Below are positions 7,640 through 15,971 of a stretch of DNA of 64,000 bases, piece by piece (within the stretch, counting starts at the first letter, position 1; each line of letters begins with the position of its first letter). This stretch comes from Pseudomonas sp. MPC6 (GTDB taxonomy: Bacteria; Pseudomonadota; Gammaproteobacteria; Pseudomonadales; Pseudomonadaceae): the NCBI RefSeq assembly GCF_006094435.1, contig NZ_CP034783.1, forward strand, positions 3,127,001-3,191,000, in the 5' to 3' direction. Under the pieces are notes generated by a model. That model was given only the letters and a program-made list of their open reading frames with translations, was not told the origin of the DNA and did no database searches. The position numbers were made by a program, and so were the translations under genes.

Positions 7640-8979
7640 AGCCGTCGTCAAGCCTGCAAAAGCGTCTCGGCCTGGGATTGACGTTGGGCACCACCTTGCT
7701 GTGGCTGGCGGCGACCGTCGGCGCCTGGCTGGTGGTGCAACATGAATTGAACGAGGCGTTCGACAGTGCGCTGGAAGAGACCGCGCAGCGCATCCTGCCC
7801 TTGGCCGTGCTGGAAATCAGCAACCGGGAAGAACCCCGTGAGGCGCAACATGTCGCCACCCTGAAAATGCACAAGGAATACCTGACGTACCTGGTGCGCG
7901 ATGCCCAGGGCCAGATCCTGATGCAGTCTCACGACGCCAACCCGAAGATCTTCAACCAACAACCGGCCGAAGGCTTTTCAACCACAAAAAAATACCGTCT
8001 GTACGGCGCGAGTGCGCTGCGTGAAACGGTGTTTATCGAGGTTGCCGAACCGCTGGAACATCGCCGTGAAGCGGCACGGGAAGCCTTGCTGGCCTTGTTG
8101 TTGCCGTTATTGGCGCTGATTCCCATCAGCCTGTTAGGCACCTGGATGTTTGTGCGCATCAGCCTGCGCAGCGTATTGGCTTATCGTCGTGCCGTGGAGG
8201 CTCGCGGGGTGGGTGATCTGTCGCCGATCAACGGGGCGCAATTGCCGGCGGAAATCGCTCCTCTGGCGGAGGCGGTCAATCATCTGCTGGAGCGCTTGCG
8301 CAAGGCCTTGGAGACCGAGCGCAGCTTTACTGCCAACAGCGCTCATGAACTGCGTACGCCACTGGCGGCGACCCTGGCGCAAATCCAGCGACTGCACCAT
8401 GAGGCGCCCGAGGGCCCGTTGCGAGTGCGTGCGGCGAAGATCGAAAACGCGTTGCGCGACCTGGCGCGGCTCTCGGAAAAGCTCATGCAACTGGCCAAGG
8501 CCGAAGGCGGTGGGCTGTTGTCCGAAACGCCTCAGGACCTGATTCCGTTGCTGGCCCATGGGGTTGACGAGTGGAACCAACGCAGCGGCCAGCGAATTGC
8601 GTTGCAGTTGCCCAGCCAGGCTTGCGTGTACTCGACCATCGACCCGGACGCCTTCGGCATTTTGCTGCGCAACCTGATTGAAAATGCGCTGAAGTACGGC
8701 GCGTCGGATCAACCGATCGAAGTCAGCCTCACCGAACAGGCCCAACTACGGGTCATCAATGGCGGCCCGGCGGTGCCAGCGTCGGTATTGCAGCACCTGA
8801 CCGAGCGCTTTGTGCGAGGTCACAGTGAAATCAGCGGTTCAGGCTTGGGCTTGGCGATTACCAAAACCATTGTGCAGGGCGTCAACGCGAGAATGAATTT
8901 GGTCTCGCCAGCAACAGGTCGTCGGGATGGCTTCGAGGTGTGCATCTGGTTACCGCTCGCATCAACTATTGAAGTCTGA
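7636..8979 (+). CDS. Membrane sensor histidine kinase (QseC/PmrB-like)
   Basis: 447 residues: N-terminal membrane helix (12-32), a periplasmic region of about 125 residues ('DAQGQILMQSHDANPKIF'), a second helix (about 155-178), a HAMP-like linker, and the phospho-acceptor His237 in 'SFTANSAHELRTPLAATLA'. The ATPase domain has the N box 'NLIENALKYG' and the G box 'GSGLGLAITKTIV'. It shares ATGA with the response regulator gene. It probably senses an envelope or redox condition linked to the divergent PepSY/DUF2271/ApbE genes. The ligand is not apparent. Confidence 0.93.
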   Translation: MKPSSSLQKRLGLGLTLGTTLLWLAATVGAWLVVQHELNEAFDSALEETAQRILPLAVLEISNREEPREAQHVATLKMHKEYLTYLVRDAQGQILMQSHDANPKIFNQQPAEGFSTTKKYRLYGASALRETVFIEVAEPLEHRREAAREALLALLLPLLALIPISLLGTWMFVRISLRSVLAYRRAVEARGVGDLSPINGAQLPAEIAPLAEAVNHLLERLRKALETERSFTANSAHELRTPLAATLAQIQRLHHEAPEGPLRVRAAKIENALRDLARLSEKLMQLAKAEGGGLLSETPQDLIPLLAHGVDEWNQRSGQRIALQLPSQACVYSTIDPDAFGILLRNLIENALKYGASDQPIEVSLTEQAQLRVINGGPAVPASVLQHLTERFVRGHSEISGSGLGLAITKTIVQGVNARMNLVSPATGRRDGFEVCIWLPLASTIEV

Positions 8980-9588
8980 GGTCGCCTTGGCGCGCGCTCG
9001 CGTGCTCGACGTGAATCAGTCCACCCTGACTTGCGATCAGCCTTGTCTTGTTGCTTTTGAAAAGTATGACTGTTTTAGTGTTGAAAGGCGCGTAAATGCG
9101 AGCCGTTCTCTACCGCACTTTTAGTAAGTAAGGCAACAACTAATGGATCCAATAAAATAATCGAAACCTCATCTAATTCATCGGGCCAGTTATCATGCGG
9201 CTTACCGGGGAAGTTGGCGATTCAAGACGGGCGCGAGTTGCATTCCTTGATGTGCCGTTTGTCGGTGGCCTACTCAAAAAATGAACATCCGGGCCTTTGT
9301 GCCCTCTGATGCTTCAGCACGTCGCCATGACCTGCTCCTGCAGCCGCAGAAAAGAAGTGGAAAGCGAATCTCATATGCATTGAATGCAAATCGGCATTTG
9401 TTTACCTGAAATTCAGCAGCCAAGACATAAACCGGTTATTGATTCGTCCGTCGAGTCAATGGGTTTGCCGTGCCAAGTTTTTGATTTGGCTAATCTTGCA
9501 TGAGTGCAGACTGCACGGAGTTTTGAACTTGAGTTAATACTCCGTTGAATTAAGGGTTTGTGCTAACGAATAAGTTGGAGAGAGTACC
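8980..9588. other. Non-coding stretch, 609 bp
   Basis: No convincing gene. It is richer in A+T than the flanking coding sequence, particularly from about 9390 to the start of the next gene, and it marks the left edge of the ion/acid stress block. A promoter for the membrane-protein gene at 9589 must lie here, but I cannot point to -35/-10 boxes with confidence. Confidence 0.4.
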
Positions 9589-10218
9589 GTGACAATAAAT
9601 ACAATCATGAGTCTGCTCGAAAATAAAGAATGCATGGAGTTTGTTCGGCTGGGTGTTATTTACACGCACTTGGTCGCGTGTTGTGTGGCCATAGGTTTGG
9701 TATTGACCAGCGATATTGCAATGGTAAAGGATCTATCAAAGGGGAAAGTATTCACGGTGCATGATAATGCTCACATGGAAAGCCTCCAACAGACTGTCAT
9801 CGTTGCATTGATTGCGTTGTGGGTAACCGGTGCCGCTGTTGTAGGCATTGATTATCTGGACAAAGGAATGGATTATTTTATGAATCCAAAACTTCAAGCC
9901 AAAGTGATTATTGTCGTGTTGTTGACCTACAACGGCATCTTGTTGCACCGCCTGGTATTGCCGGCACTGCAAAAGGCTGGCTCCTTGCTCAACCTTGGGT
10001 TCAGCGCACGGATGCTGGCGTTGTTCTGCGGCTCGTTGTCGGCAGTGTCCTGGATGTATGCGGCCATGTTGGGTGTTGGACGCCCATTGGCCTGGAAATA
10101 TTCCCTTGCTGAACTGTTGATGGCTTATCCGGTACTGATTGCGCTGGGCTTCCTGACGATGCTGGCGTTGACTGAGCGAGCGAAACAACAGGACTACTCC
10201 GTGCGCCTCAGCGGGTAA
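9589..10218 (+). CDS. Integral membrane protein of unknown function
   Basis: 209 residues starting at GTG 9589, supported by GGAGAGAG 5-12 bp upstream. Five or six hydrophobic helices are visible: 'LVACCVAIGLVLTSDIAMV' (about 25-45), 'TVIVALIALWVTGAAVVGI' (68-86), 'VIIVVLLTYNGILLHRLVLP' (104-123), 'MLALFCGSLSAVSWMYAAML' (139-158) and 'LLMAYPVLIALGFLTMLAL' (175-193). I do not recognise the family. A relic of a K+ permease follows 30 bp downstream, so it may once have been co-transcribed with kup. Base composition is lower in G+C than in the core genes of the window. Confidence 0.75.
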   Translation: MTINTIMSLLENKECMEFVRLGVIYTHLVACCVAIGLVLTSDIAMVKDLSKGKVFTVHDNAHMESLQQTVIVALIALWVTGAAVVGIDYLDKGMDYFMNPKLQAKVIIVVLLTYNGILLHRLVLPALQKAGSLLNLGFSARMLALFCGSLSAVSWMYAAMLGVGRPLAWKYSLAELLMAYPVLIALGFLTMLALTERAKQQDYSVRLSG

Positions 10219-10249
10219 GTAGTAAGCGCATGACGCTTGAAACCTTCTC

Positions 10250-10498
10250 CCTATCCGGCACGCGCCGACCTGGGCACTGCTGCCGATGGTCGCGCTTTCC
10301 ACACTGGCGACCATCATCGCTTCCCAAGCAGTCATCTCTGGTGCTTTCTCCCTGACACGCCAGGCCATCCAGCTAGGCTACGTCCCTCGGATGTTTATCC
10401 AGCACACTTCCAGCCAAGAGCAGGGACAGACTTACATCGGCACGGTCAAATTGCCACTCAATAGGGTGATAGAACTGGGGACTCAGGTGGAGATGTGA
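10250..10498 (+). pseudogene. kup: Internally deleted remnant of K+ uptake permease Kup
   Basis: One frame reads '[20 protein letters not shown]', then '[20 protein letters not shown]' and '[20 protein letters not shown]', which is the well-conserved central part of Kup (near residues 280-340 of a protein of about 620-630). It then jumps at about 10443-10449 to '[16 protein letters not shown]' and a stop, which is the extreme C-terminus of Kup. The N-terminal half and some 250 residues between these parts are missing, so two deletions have occurred. The frame is still intact across the junction. Kup imports K+ with protons; this remnant cannot. Confidence 0.88.
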
Positions 10499-10669
10499 GG
10501 ACGAGCACGACCGCCTTTGCAGCTCACTCCCTCTGAAGCACCCAGTTGGTAGAGTTGGCAAAACTGCTGCCAACATCTTCGGGTTAAAGAGAAAAGAGTT
10601 CTTCGGCAATCTCGTTCACTACGCTATCTATGGAACAACGGTCCACACTCCGTTGTAAAAGGGGATGCC

Positions 10670-13492
10670 ATGAGTAGCGCAGTTGAGCCTGACAATCGTC
10701 GCATCGCGTCTGCATACCTCGAAGAAGTCGAAACGATTATCCATAGGCTGGATTCTGACATTCGTGCGGGCTTGTCCAATGCGCAGGCTCAAATGCGCCT
10801 GTGCCGTGACGGGGCCAATGAGTTACGCACTCAACCTGTAAAACCCGCCTGGCATTACTTGCTGGCGCAATTTCGGGATCCGCTGGTTTATCTGCTGCTT
10901 GTCGCAGCGACCATTACCTTGGTCATCTGGTTCCTTGGAGAGGGGCGAGAATGGCCTGTTGATGCGGTGGTCATCACGCTGATTGTGCTGGCTAATGCGC
11001 TTTTGGGGTTCTTCCAGGAAGCCCGCTCGCAACGAGCGGTTGCGGCATTGGCCAAACTGACTCAAACCACGTCCTCCGTCATTCGCGACGCAGTGTTGTC
11101 GCGCATCCCCAGTCACCAACTGGTGATCGGTGATCTGCTGGTGTTATCCGAGGGCGACTCGGTGGGTGCCGATGCCCGACTTATTCAGGCCAATGCCTTA
11201 CGGGTACTGGAAGCATCGCTGACTGGAGAAAGTGAAGCAGTCTCGAAAAATGCAGCCCGTTTGCGTACCGAAGTGCCTTTGGCAGAGCGCTCCAACATGG
11301 TGTTCAAAGGCACCGCCATCGCCCAGGGTTCGGGGCTCGGCGTCGTCACTGCGATCGGTATGGCGACTGAAATCGGTGCGATCGCTCATCTGCTCGACGT
11401 CACCCAGGAAGAGGTCACGCCGCTGCAAAAGGAAGTGCGCGAAATAGGGCGGATGCTCGGTATTGCTGTTCTGGTCATCGCTTCGGTTGTCGTCGTCGCT
11501 GTGCTGATGCTCACGGATATTCACAGTGCTGACGACGTATTGCGGGTTCTGCTGTTGGGGGTGTCTCTGGCGGTGGCCGCGGTGCCTGAAGGGCTGCCTG
11601 CCGTTCTGTCATTGGTGCTCGCTTTCGGTGTGCAAAGGATGGCTCGCAACAAAGCCATCATCAAGCAACTGTCCTCGGTGGAAACCCTGGGGTCGGTATC
11701 GGTCATCTGCACCGACAAGACTGGCACGCTGACTCGTTCCGAAATGACCATCCAGCAAACCATGACGGCATCCGGCAAAGCGGCGGTCAGCGGTGTCGGT
11801 TACGCCCCGCAGGGCCAGATACATCACCAGGACCAGCCCATGACTTGTGGCCCGGTGCACAGCGAAAATGTCCTGTTGTTACGCGGCGGAAGCCTGGCAG
11901 GCAATGCCGCGCTTGCGCAGCAGGAAGATGGCACCTGGGTGATTCAGGGTGATCCGACCGAGGGTGCCTTTCTGGTGGCTGAGCGCAAACTGGATGCACC
12001 TGCACGCAGCATCGAACGCTTCGAACGCGTGGCAGAAATACCGTTTACCTCCGATCGCAAAATGATGTCGGCACTGGTCATCGATCACGAGCACAGCGAT
12101 GAGCAGCTGCTGATCAGCAAGGGGGCGCCGGATGTACTCCTTCAACATTGCACACAGGTTCAAGTCGGGATGGATGTCGTGCCACTCACCGACGACCTTC
12201 GTGCAAAAGCCTTGGCCGATGTGAATGAGTTGTCGGGGGCCGCGTTGCGCACACTTTCCGTGGCGTACCGTCCTTTGGCGGCCGGTGAAGCTGTTGCGGC
12301 CGGTGAATCCCTTGAGGCAGGGCTTATTTTCATCGGTACGGTCGGCATCATCGACCCACCCCGCAAAGAAGTCGCACCGGCCATTGCCGAGGCCCATCGA
12401 GCAGGCATCCGCATCATTATGATCACCGGCGACCATCCGCGAACGGCGGCCCGCATTGCCGAGGATCTGGGCATCATCCAGGCCGGTGCCGGTGCCGGTG
12501 CCGGTGCGTTGACAGGTGCCGATCTGGATAAGCTGGACGATGAGGCTTTGGCCGAGGCTGTTAAATCGACCTCTGTTTACGCCCGTGTTGCACCATCGCA
12601 TAAGTTGCGGATTGTCGATGCGCTTCAGGCGCAGGGACATGTGGTGGCGATGACCGGGGATGGTGTCAATGACGCACCCGCACTTAAGTCTGCCGATATC
12701 GGCATTGCCATGGGCATCACCGGCACAGAGGTGACCAAGCAGGCAGGGAAAATGATTCTGGCTGACGATAACTTCGCGACCATTGTGTTGGCCGTTCGCG
12801 AAGGGCGCGGGATTCTGGACAATATTCGCAAGTTCCTTCGTTACTTGCTGTCTTCCAACATGGGTGAAGTACTGACGGTCTTTCTTGCCGTCGTCGGGGC
12901 CGGCGTCGTCGGCCTGGTGGATGAGGAGGGCGGGATCATCCTGCCGCTGCTGGCCACCCAGATTCTGTGGATCAATCTGATCACGGATGCGGCGCCTGCC
13001 ATTGCCATGGGCATTGACCCGCACAATGATGACGTCATGACGCGTAGCCCGCGCAAGCCTACGGACAGAATCATCGATACACGCATGTGGCTGGGCGTGC
13101 TGCAGGTGGGGCTGGTCATGGCGTTGGCGACTTTGTTGACGGTCGACTGGATGCTGCCGGGAGGGTTGATACCGGGGACCGATTCGCTGGATACGGCGCG
13201 CACCGGTGGTTTTACGGTCCTTGTATTGGCCCAGCTATTTAACGCACTGAGTGCTCGCTCGGAGTCAGCCAGTGCATTCGTCGGGCTGTTCGCCAATCGA
13301 TGGCTCTGGGGGGCAATTGCCCTGGCAGTGGCCTTGCAGATTGCAGTGGTGCACTGGTCGCCACTCAACAAGGCTTTCAGCACGAGCGCATTGACGCTGA
13401 GCCAGTGGGGGGTTTGTTTGGCAATGGCCAGTGCGGTCTTGTGGTTTAGCGAATTGCGCAAACTTGTTTTGCGGTTGAAGGGCCCTGTATGA
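10670..13492 (+). CDS. P2-type cation-transporting ATPase (Ca2+-type)
   Basis: 940 residues, full length for P2 ATPases. N-terminal cation-ATPase domain (1-75), actuator loop with TGES at 185-188, M4 with PEGLP ('AAVPEGLPAVLSLVLAFG'), phosphorylated Asp349 in DKTGTLT, nucleotide domain, hinge 'MTGDGVNDAPALKSADIGIA' from 661, and C-terminal helices with 'LITDAAPAIAMGIDP'. The PEGLP motif places it with Ca2+/Mn2+ or Na+/K+-like P2 pumps; the exact ion is not certain. ATG follows AAAGGGG. Pumps of this kind belong to low-oxygen stress genes in pseudomonads (established for PA1429, the Anr regulon), but I see no Anr box directly upstream. A (GGTGCC)4 repeat at 12485-12508 encodes a Gly-Ala run. 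Confidence 0.92.
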   Translation: MSSAVEPDNRRIASAYLEEVETIIHRLDSDIRAGLSNAQAQMRLCRDGANELRTQPVKPAWHYLLAQFRDPLVYLLLVAATITLVIWFLGEGREWPVDAVVITLIVLANALLGFFQEARSQRAVAALAKLTQTTSSVIRDAVLSRIPSHQLVIGDLLVLSEGDSVGADARLIQANALRVLEASLTGESEAVSKNAARLRTEVPLAERSNMVFKGTAIAQGSGLGVVTAIGMATEIGAIAHLLDVTQEEVTPLQKEVREIGRMLGIAVLVIASVVVVAVLMLTDIHSADDVLRVLLLGVSLAVAAVPEGLPAVLSLVLAFGVQRMARNKAIIKQLSSVETLGSVSVICTDKTGTLTRSEMTIQQTMTASGKAAVSGVGYAPQGQIHHQDQPMTCGPVHSENVLLLRGGSLAGNAALAQQEDGTWVIQGDPTEGAFLVAERKLDAPARSIERFERVAEIPFTSDRKMMSALVIDHEHSDEQLLISKGAPDVLLQHCTQVQVGMDVVPLTDDLRAKALADVNELSGAALRTLSVAYRPLAAGEAVAAGESLEAGLIFIGTVGIIDPPRKEVAPAIAEAHRAGIRIIMITGDHPRTAARIAEDLGIIQAGAGAGAGALTGADLDKLDDEALAEAVKSTSVYARVAPSHKLRIVDALQAQGHVVAMTGDGVNDAPALKSADIGIAMGITGTEVTKQAGKMILADDNFATIVLAVREGRGILDNIRKFLRYLLSSNMGEVLTVFLAVVGAGVVGLVDEEGGIILPLLATQILWINLITDAAPAIAMGIDPHNDDVMTRSPRKPTDRIIDTRMWLGVLQVGLVMALATLLTVDWMLPGGLIPGTDSLDTARTGGFTVLVLAQLFNALSARSESASAFVGLFANRWLWGAIALAVALQIAVVHWSPLNKAFSTSALTLSQWGVCLAMASAVLWFSELRKLVLRLKGPV

Positions 13493-13597
13493 AAAAAGGA
13501 TACGTGCCAAAGGTGCTGACAGTTCAGCATGGTCCATACGGAACAACTCCTGGCCCGGCGTTGCGCGTTGATTGAGCCCGATAATTCTGGCTTGTCA

Positions 13598-14503
13598 CTA
13601 CGGTATCGCATAGACCTTGAACAGCTTTTTGGCCGTGTCGCTGGCACCACCCAGGTATTTGTCGAATGCCTGCTCAATCTCGCCGGAGCGATACATTTCA
13701 CTCAGTGCGGTGTCGACCAGCAAGCGGAAATTTTCATCGTCTCGATCCACCGCCATTGCAGTCGGCGCGTACTCAAAAATGCGATCCAGCAGAACCAGAT
13801 TTCCTGCGGAGTGATGTGTACTGAGGAGGTTCTTGAGCATCATGCGTTCCGCGAAGAAGGCATCGGCTTTGCCTTCGGCAACCCGTTCAAGGCCTGCGTC
13901 AGTGTTTTCTACGGTGACCAGAGTGGCCACCACACCCAGCAATCGCATCTGCTGACGGATCCAGGTCTCGGTAACTCCGCCAGCAGTGGTGGCATAGGTT
14001 TGGTTGGACAGCCCGCGATTGACAGTCGCTCGCCAGGTTGGCCCGGTACGAGCCACCTTGCCGTTAAGCACATTGAGCAACGCCTCTGATGCATCCTTGC
14101 GCACCACGACCGAGAGGCCGGCCGTGTAGATCGGTACCGAGTAGCTCACAGCCTTGCGCCGCTCCAGTGTGGGAGGGGTCGGCGTACAAAGAATGTCGAC
14201 CTTCCCGGAGCTGACGGCGCTCATCTCGTCGGTGACCGTGACGGGCTGGTAACGTATTTGCAACCCGGGCAAACCCAACTCGGTCTTGACCTTGTCGGCG
14301 ATTTTCAGACAGAGATCGATGGCATAACCGCTGGCTTTATCGGCAGCCTGGACGCTAAAAGGTGCAACGTCCGGCAGGTAGCCGAGGGTGAAGGTATTGC
14401 TCGCCCGCACGCGTTCAAGCGTATTGGCGTCAGCCAGTACCGGTACCAGCGTGAGCAGGCAAACGAGCAGCAGGTTGTTGGCTTTGGTCAGTTTCACGTT
14501 CAT
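13598..14503 (-). CDS. Periplasmic amino-acid-type substrate-binding protein (SBP family 3)
   Basis: The ATG at 14503 is chosen because it begins a signal peptide (MNVKLTKANNLLLVCLLTL..., cleavage after VLADA); the frame extends 15 codons further upstream without a better start. About 301 residues with the family pattern 'LERVRASNTFTLGYLPDVAP', 'ASGYAIDLCLKIADKVKTEL', 'GKVDILCTPTPPTLERRKAV', and C-terminal 'RSGEIEQAFDKYLGG'. It should bind a polar or basic amino acid in the periplasm. No permease or ATPase genes accompany it. It lies 50 bp downstream of the PotE-like antiporter on the same strand, so its ligand may be ornithine, arginine or lysine (inference), or it may act as a sensor. Confidence 0.85.
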   Translation of the reverse strand: MNVKLTKANNLLLVCLLTLVPVLADANTLERVRASNTFTLGYLPDVAPFSVQAADKASGYAIDLCLKIADKVKTELGLPGLQIRYQPVTVTDEMSAVSSGKVDILCTPTPPTLERRKAVSYSVPIYTAGLSVVVRKDASEALLNVLNGKVARTGPTWRATVNRGLSNQTYATTAGGVTETWIRQQMRLLGVVATLVTVENTDAGLERVAEGKADAFFAERMMLKNLLSTHHSAGNLVLLDRIFEYAPTAMAVDRDDENFRLLVDTALSEMYRSGEIEQAFDKYLGGASDTAKKLFKVYAIP

Positions 14504-14551
14504 ATCCTGGTTCCCCGAATTCAGAGGTTTGTGCAGTCCTGAAAGCAACGG

Positions 14552-15892
14552 TCAAGGGTTGTCGGCCCGGGTCTGAGCGGCTGGAGATGGGTCGACGAAA
14601 CGTTTGGCGAGGAAACCGTAGAGCAGGTAGCCGAACACCAGGACGAGGGTGCCGCCGAACACGGCGTCTCTGCCGCAGGCATACAGGGCGTACAAGGAAT
14701 ACGCCACGGCAACCAGCAATAGCACTGTGTTGCGGGTGTATACGCCGGCACTGACGTTGGCTTTGTACATCATGACCAGCAGGCCGGTGGCCGCCGTCAC
14801 ATAGGGAATCAGGTTGGTCACTGCCGCCAGGCTGACGAGTTTTGCGAATTGGGCACTGGCGTTGGGCGAAATGGTCGATAGCGCCAACAAGGTCTGCAAC
14901 ACACCACAGACCAGCATTCCGACTATAGGGGCGTTTCGTGCGCTGACCTTGCTGAACAGTTTCAGGAACATCCCTTGGTCAGCCGTCATCTTGGCGGTTT
15001 GCGCCAGGGTGAACTGCCAGCCCAGCAGCGAACCGACACAGGCCATCACCGCCAGCGCCATGATGATGTTGCCGACCGTGGGGTTGAACATGTGTGCATA
15101 GACGAGCGCGAAAGGGGCCGATGAGTTGGCCAGTTCGGCATTGGGTATGATCCCCTGAATAACCGTGGTCGACAGCACATAAACCACTGCCGCACCCAGC
15201 GTGCCAAACAGGCAGGCCAGCGGCACGGTGCGTTTGGGATCTTCCACTGCATCGGAGGCCTGTGCCGCCGACTCCATACCGAGGAAGGCCCACAGGGTCA
15301 GGGGAATCGCCTTGCCGATGGCTTCGGAGATTGGCAGGTTGTTCGGGTTCCAGGCGGCAGCCAGCACATCGGGCTTGAACCAGAACCAGCCAATGATGCT
15401 CAAGCCGGCCACCGGAATGATCACACCCCACACGGTAATCGCACCGATCTTGCCCGTGATGCCGGGGCCGCCAAAATTGGCCACGGTGGTCAACCAGAGC
15501 AAGCCGACTGTTCCGACAAACAGCGGAATGGCGCCACTCCCCAGCCACGGCACGAACGATGTCATGTACCCCACTGCGGAGATGGCGACCGCTACGTTGG
15601 CGATGGCCAGCGAAAGGAAGTACAGATACGAACAGAGGAAGAACCCTGATTTGGCGTGCGCCTCTTCGGTGTAGGCGGATAACCCGCCTGAGCGCGGACA
15701 GTAGATGCCGCACTGGGAAAAGCAGTAAGCAATGGCCATGGAACCGACGGCAGTGACGATCCATGACAGCAATGAAACGGCCCCGAGTTGGGCCATGCTC
15801 GTCGGCAACATGATGATGCCTGAGCCCATCATGTTCACCGTCACCAGTGTGGTGAGCCCCATGAGGCTCATTTTCTTGCTTGAGTCGGCCAT
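14552..15892 (-). CDS. potE: PotE-like amino acid/diamine antiporter (APC family)
   Basis: 446 residues with about 12 hydrophobic helices. The N-terminus 'LTTLVTVNMMGSGIIMLPTS' is the APC-superfamily helix-1 motif as seen in PotE, CadB and AdiC, followed by 'CPRSGGLSAYTEEAHAKSGF' and 'WAFLGMESAAQASDAVEDPK'. Such proteins exchange an amino acid for its decarboxylation product (ornithine/putrescine, lysine/cadaverine or arginine/agmatine). Its partner decarboxylase lies 80 bp upstream on the same strand but is frameshifted, so exchange may now lack its driving reaction. The exact diamine is inferred, not shown. Confidence 0.85.
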   Translation of the reverse strand: MADSSKKMSLMGLTTLVTVNMMGSGIIMLPTSMAQLGAVSLLSWIVTAVGSMAIAYCFSQCGIYCPRSGGLSAYTEEAHAKSGFFLCSYLYFLSLAIANVAVAISAVGYMTSFVPWLGSGAIPLFVGTVGLLWLTTVANFGGPGITGKIGAITVWGVIIPVAGLSIIGWFWFKPDVLAAAWNPNNLPISEAIGKAIPLTLWAFLGMESAAQASDAVEDPKRTVPLACLFGTLGAAVVYVLSTTVIQGIIPNAELANSSAPFALVYAHMFNPTVGNIIMALAVMACVGSLLGWQFTLAQTAKMTADQGMFLKLFSKVSARNAPIVGMLVCGVLQTLLALSTISPNASAQFAKLVSLAAVTNLIPYVTAATGLLVMMYKANVSAGVYTRNTVLLLVAVAYSLYALYACGRDAVFGGTLVLVFGYLLYGFLAKRFVDPSPAAQTRADNP

Positions 15893-15971
15893 CGGAAACT
15901 CCTTGATCTGCTCAACGCATTGACCCTGAATCCGGCGCTTGACTGCTTGTCGTCGGGTTAGGGGCTAAACC

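Noticed and set aside
8927..9124. 65-codon forward frame overlapping the end of the histidine kinase
   Set aside because: Begins inside the kinase gene, no RBS, no motif.
9280..9408. Short forward frame (MNIRAFVPSDASARRH...) of 42 codons
   Set aside because: No ribosome site, no family, in a non-coding gap.
13514..13529. Hairpin TGCTGA-CAGT-TCAGCA between ATPase and binding protein as a terminator
   Set aside because: Only a 6-bp stem and no T-run on either side; support is too weak.
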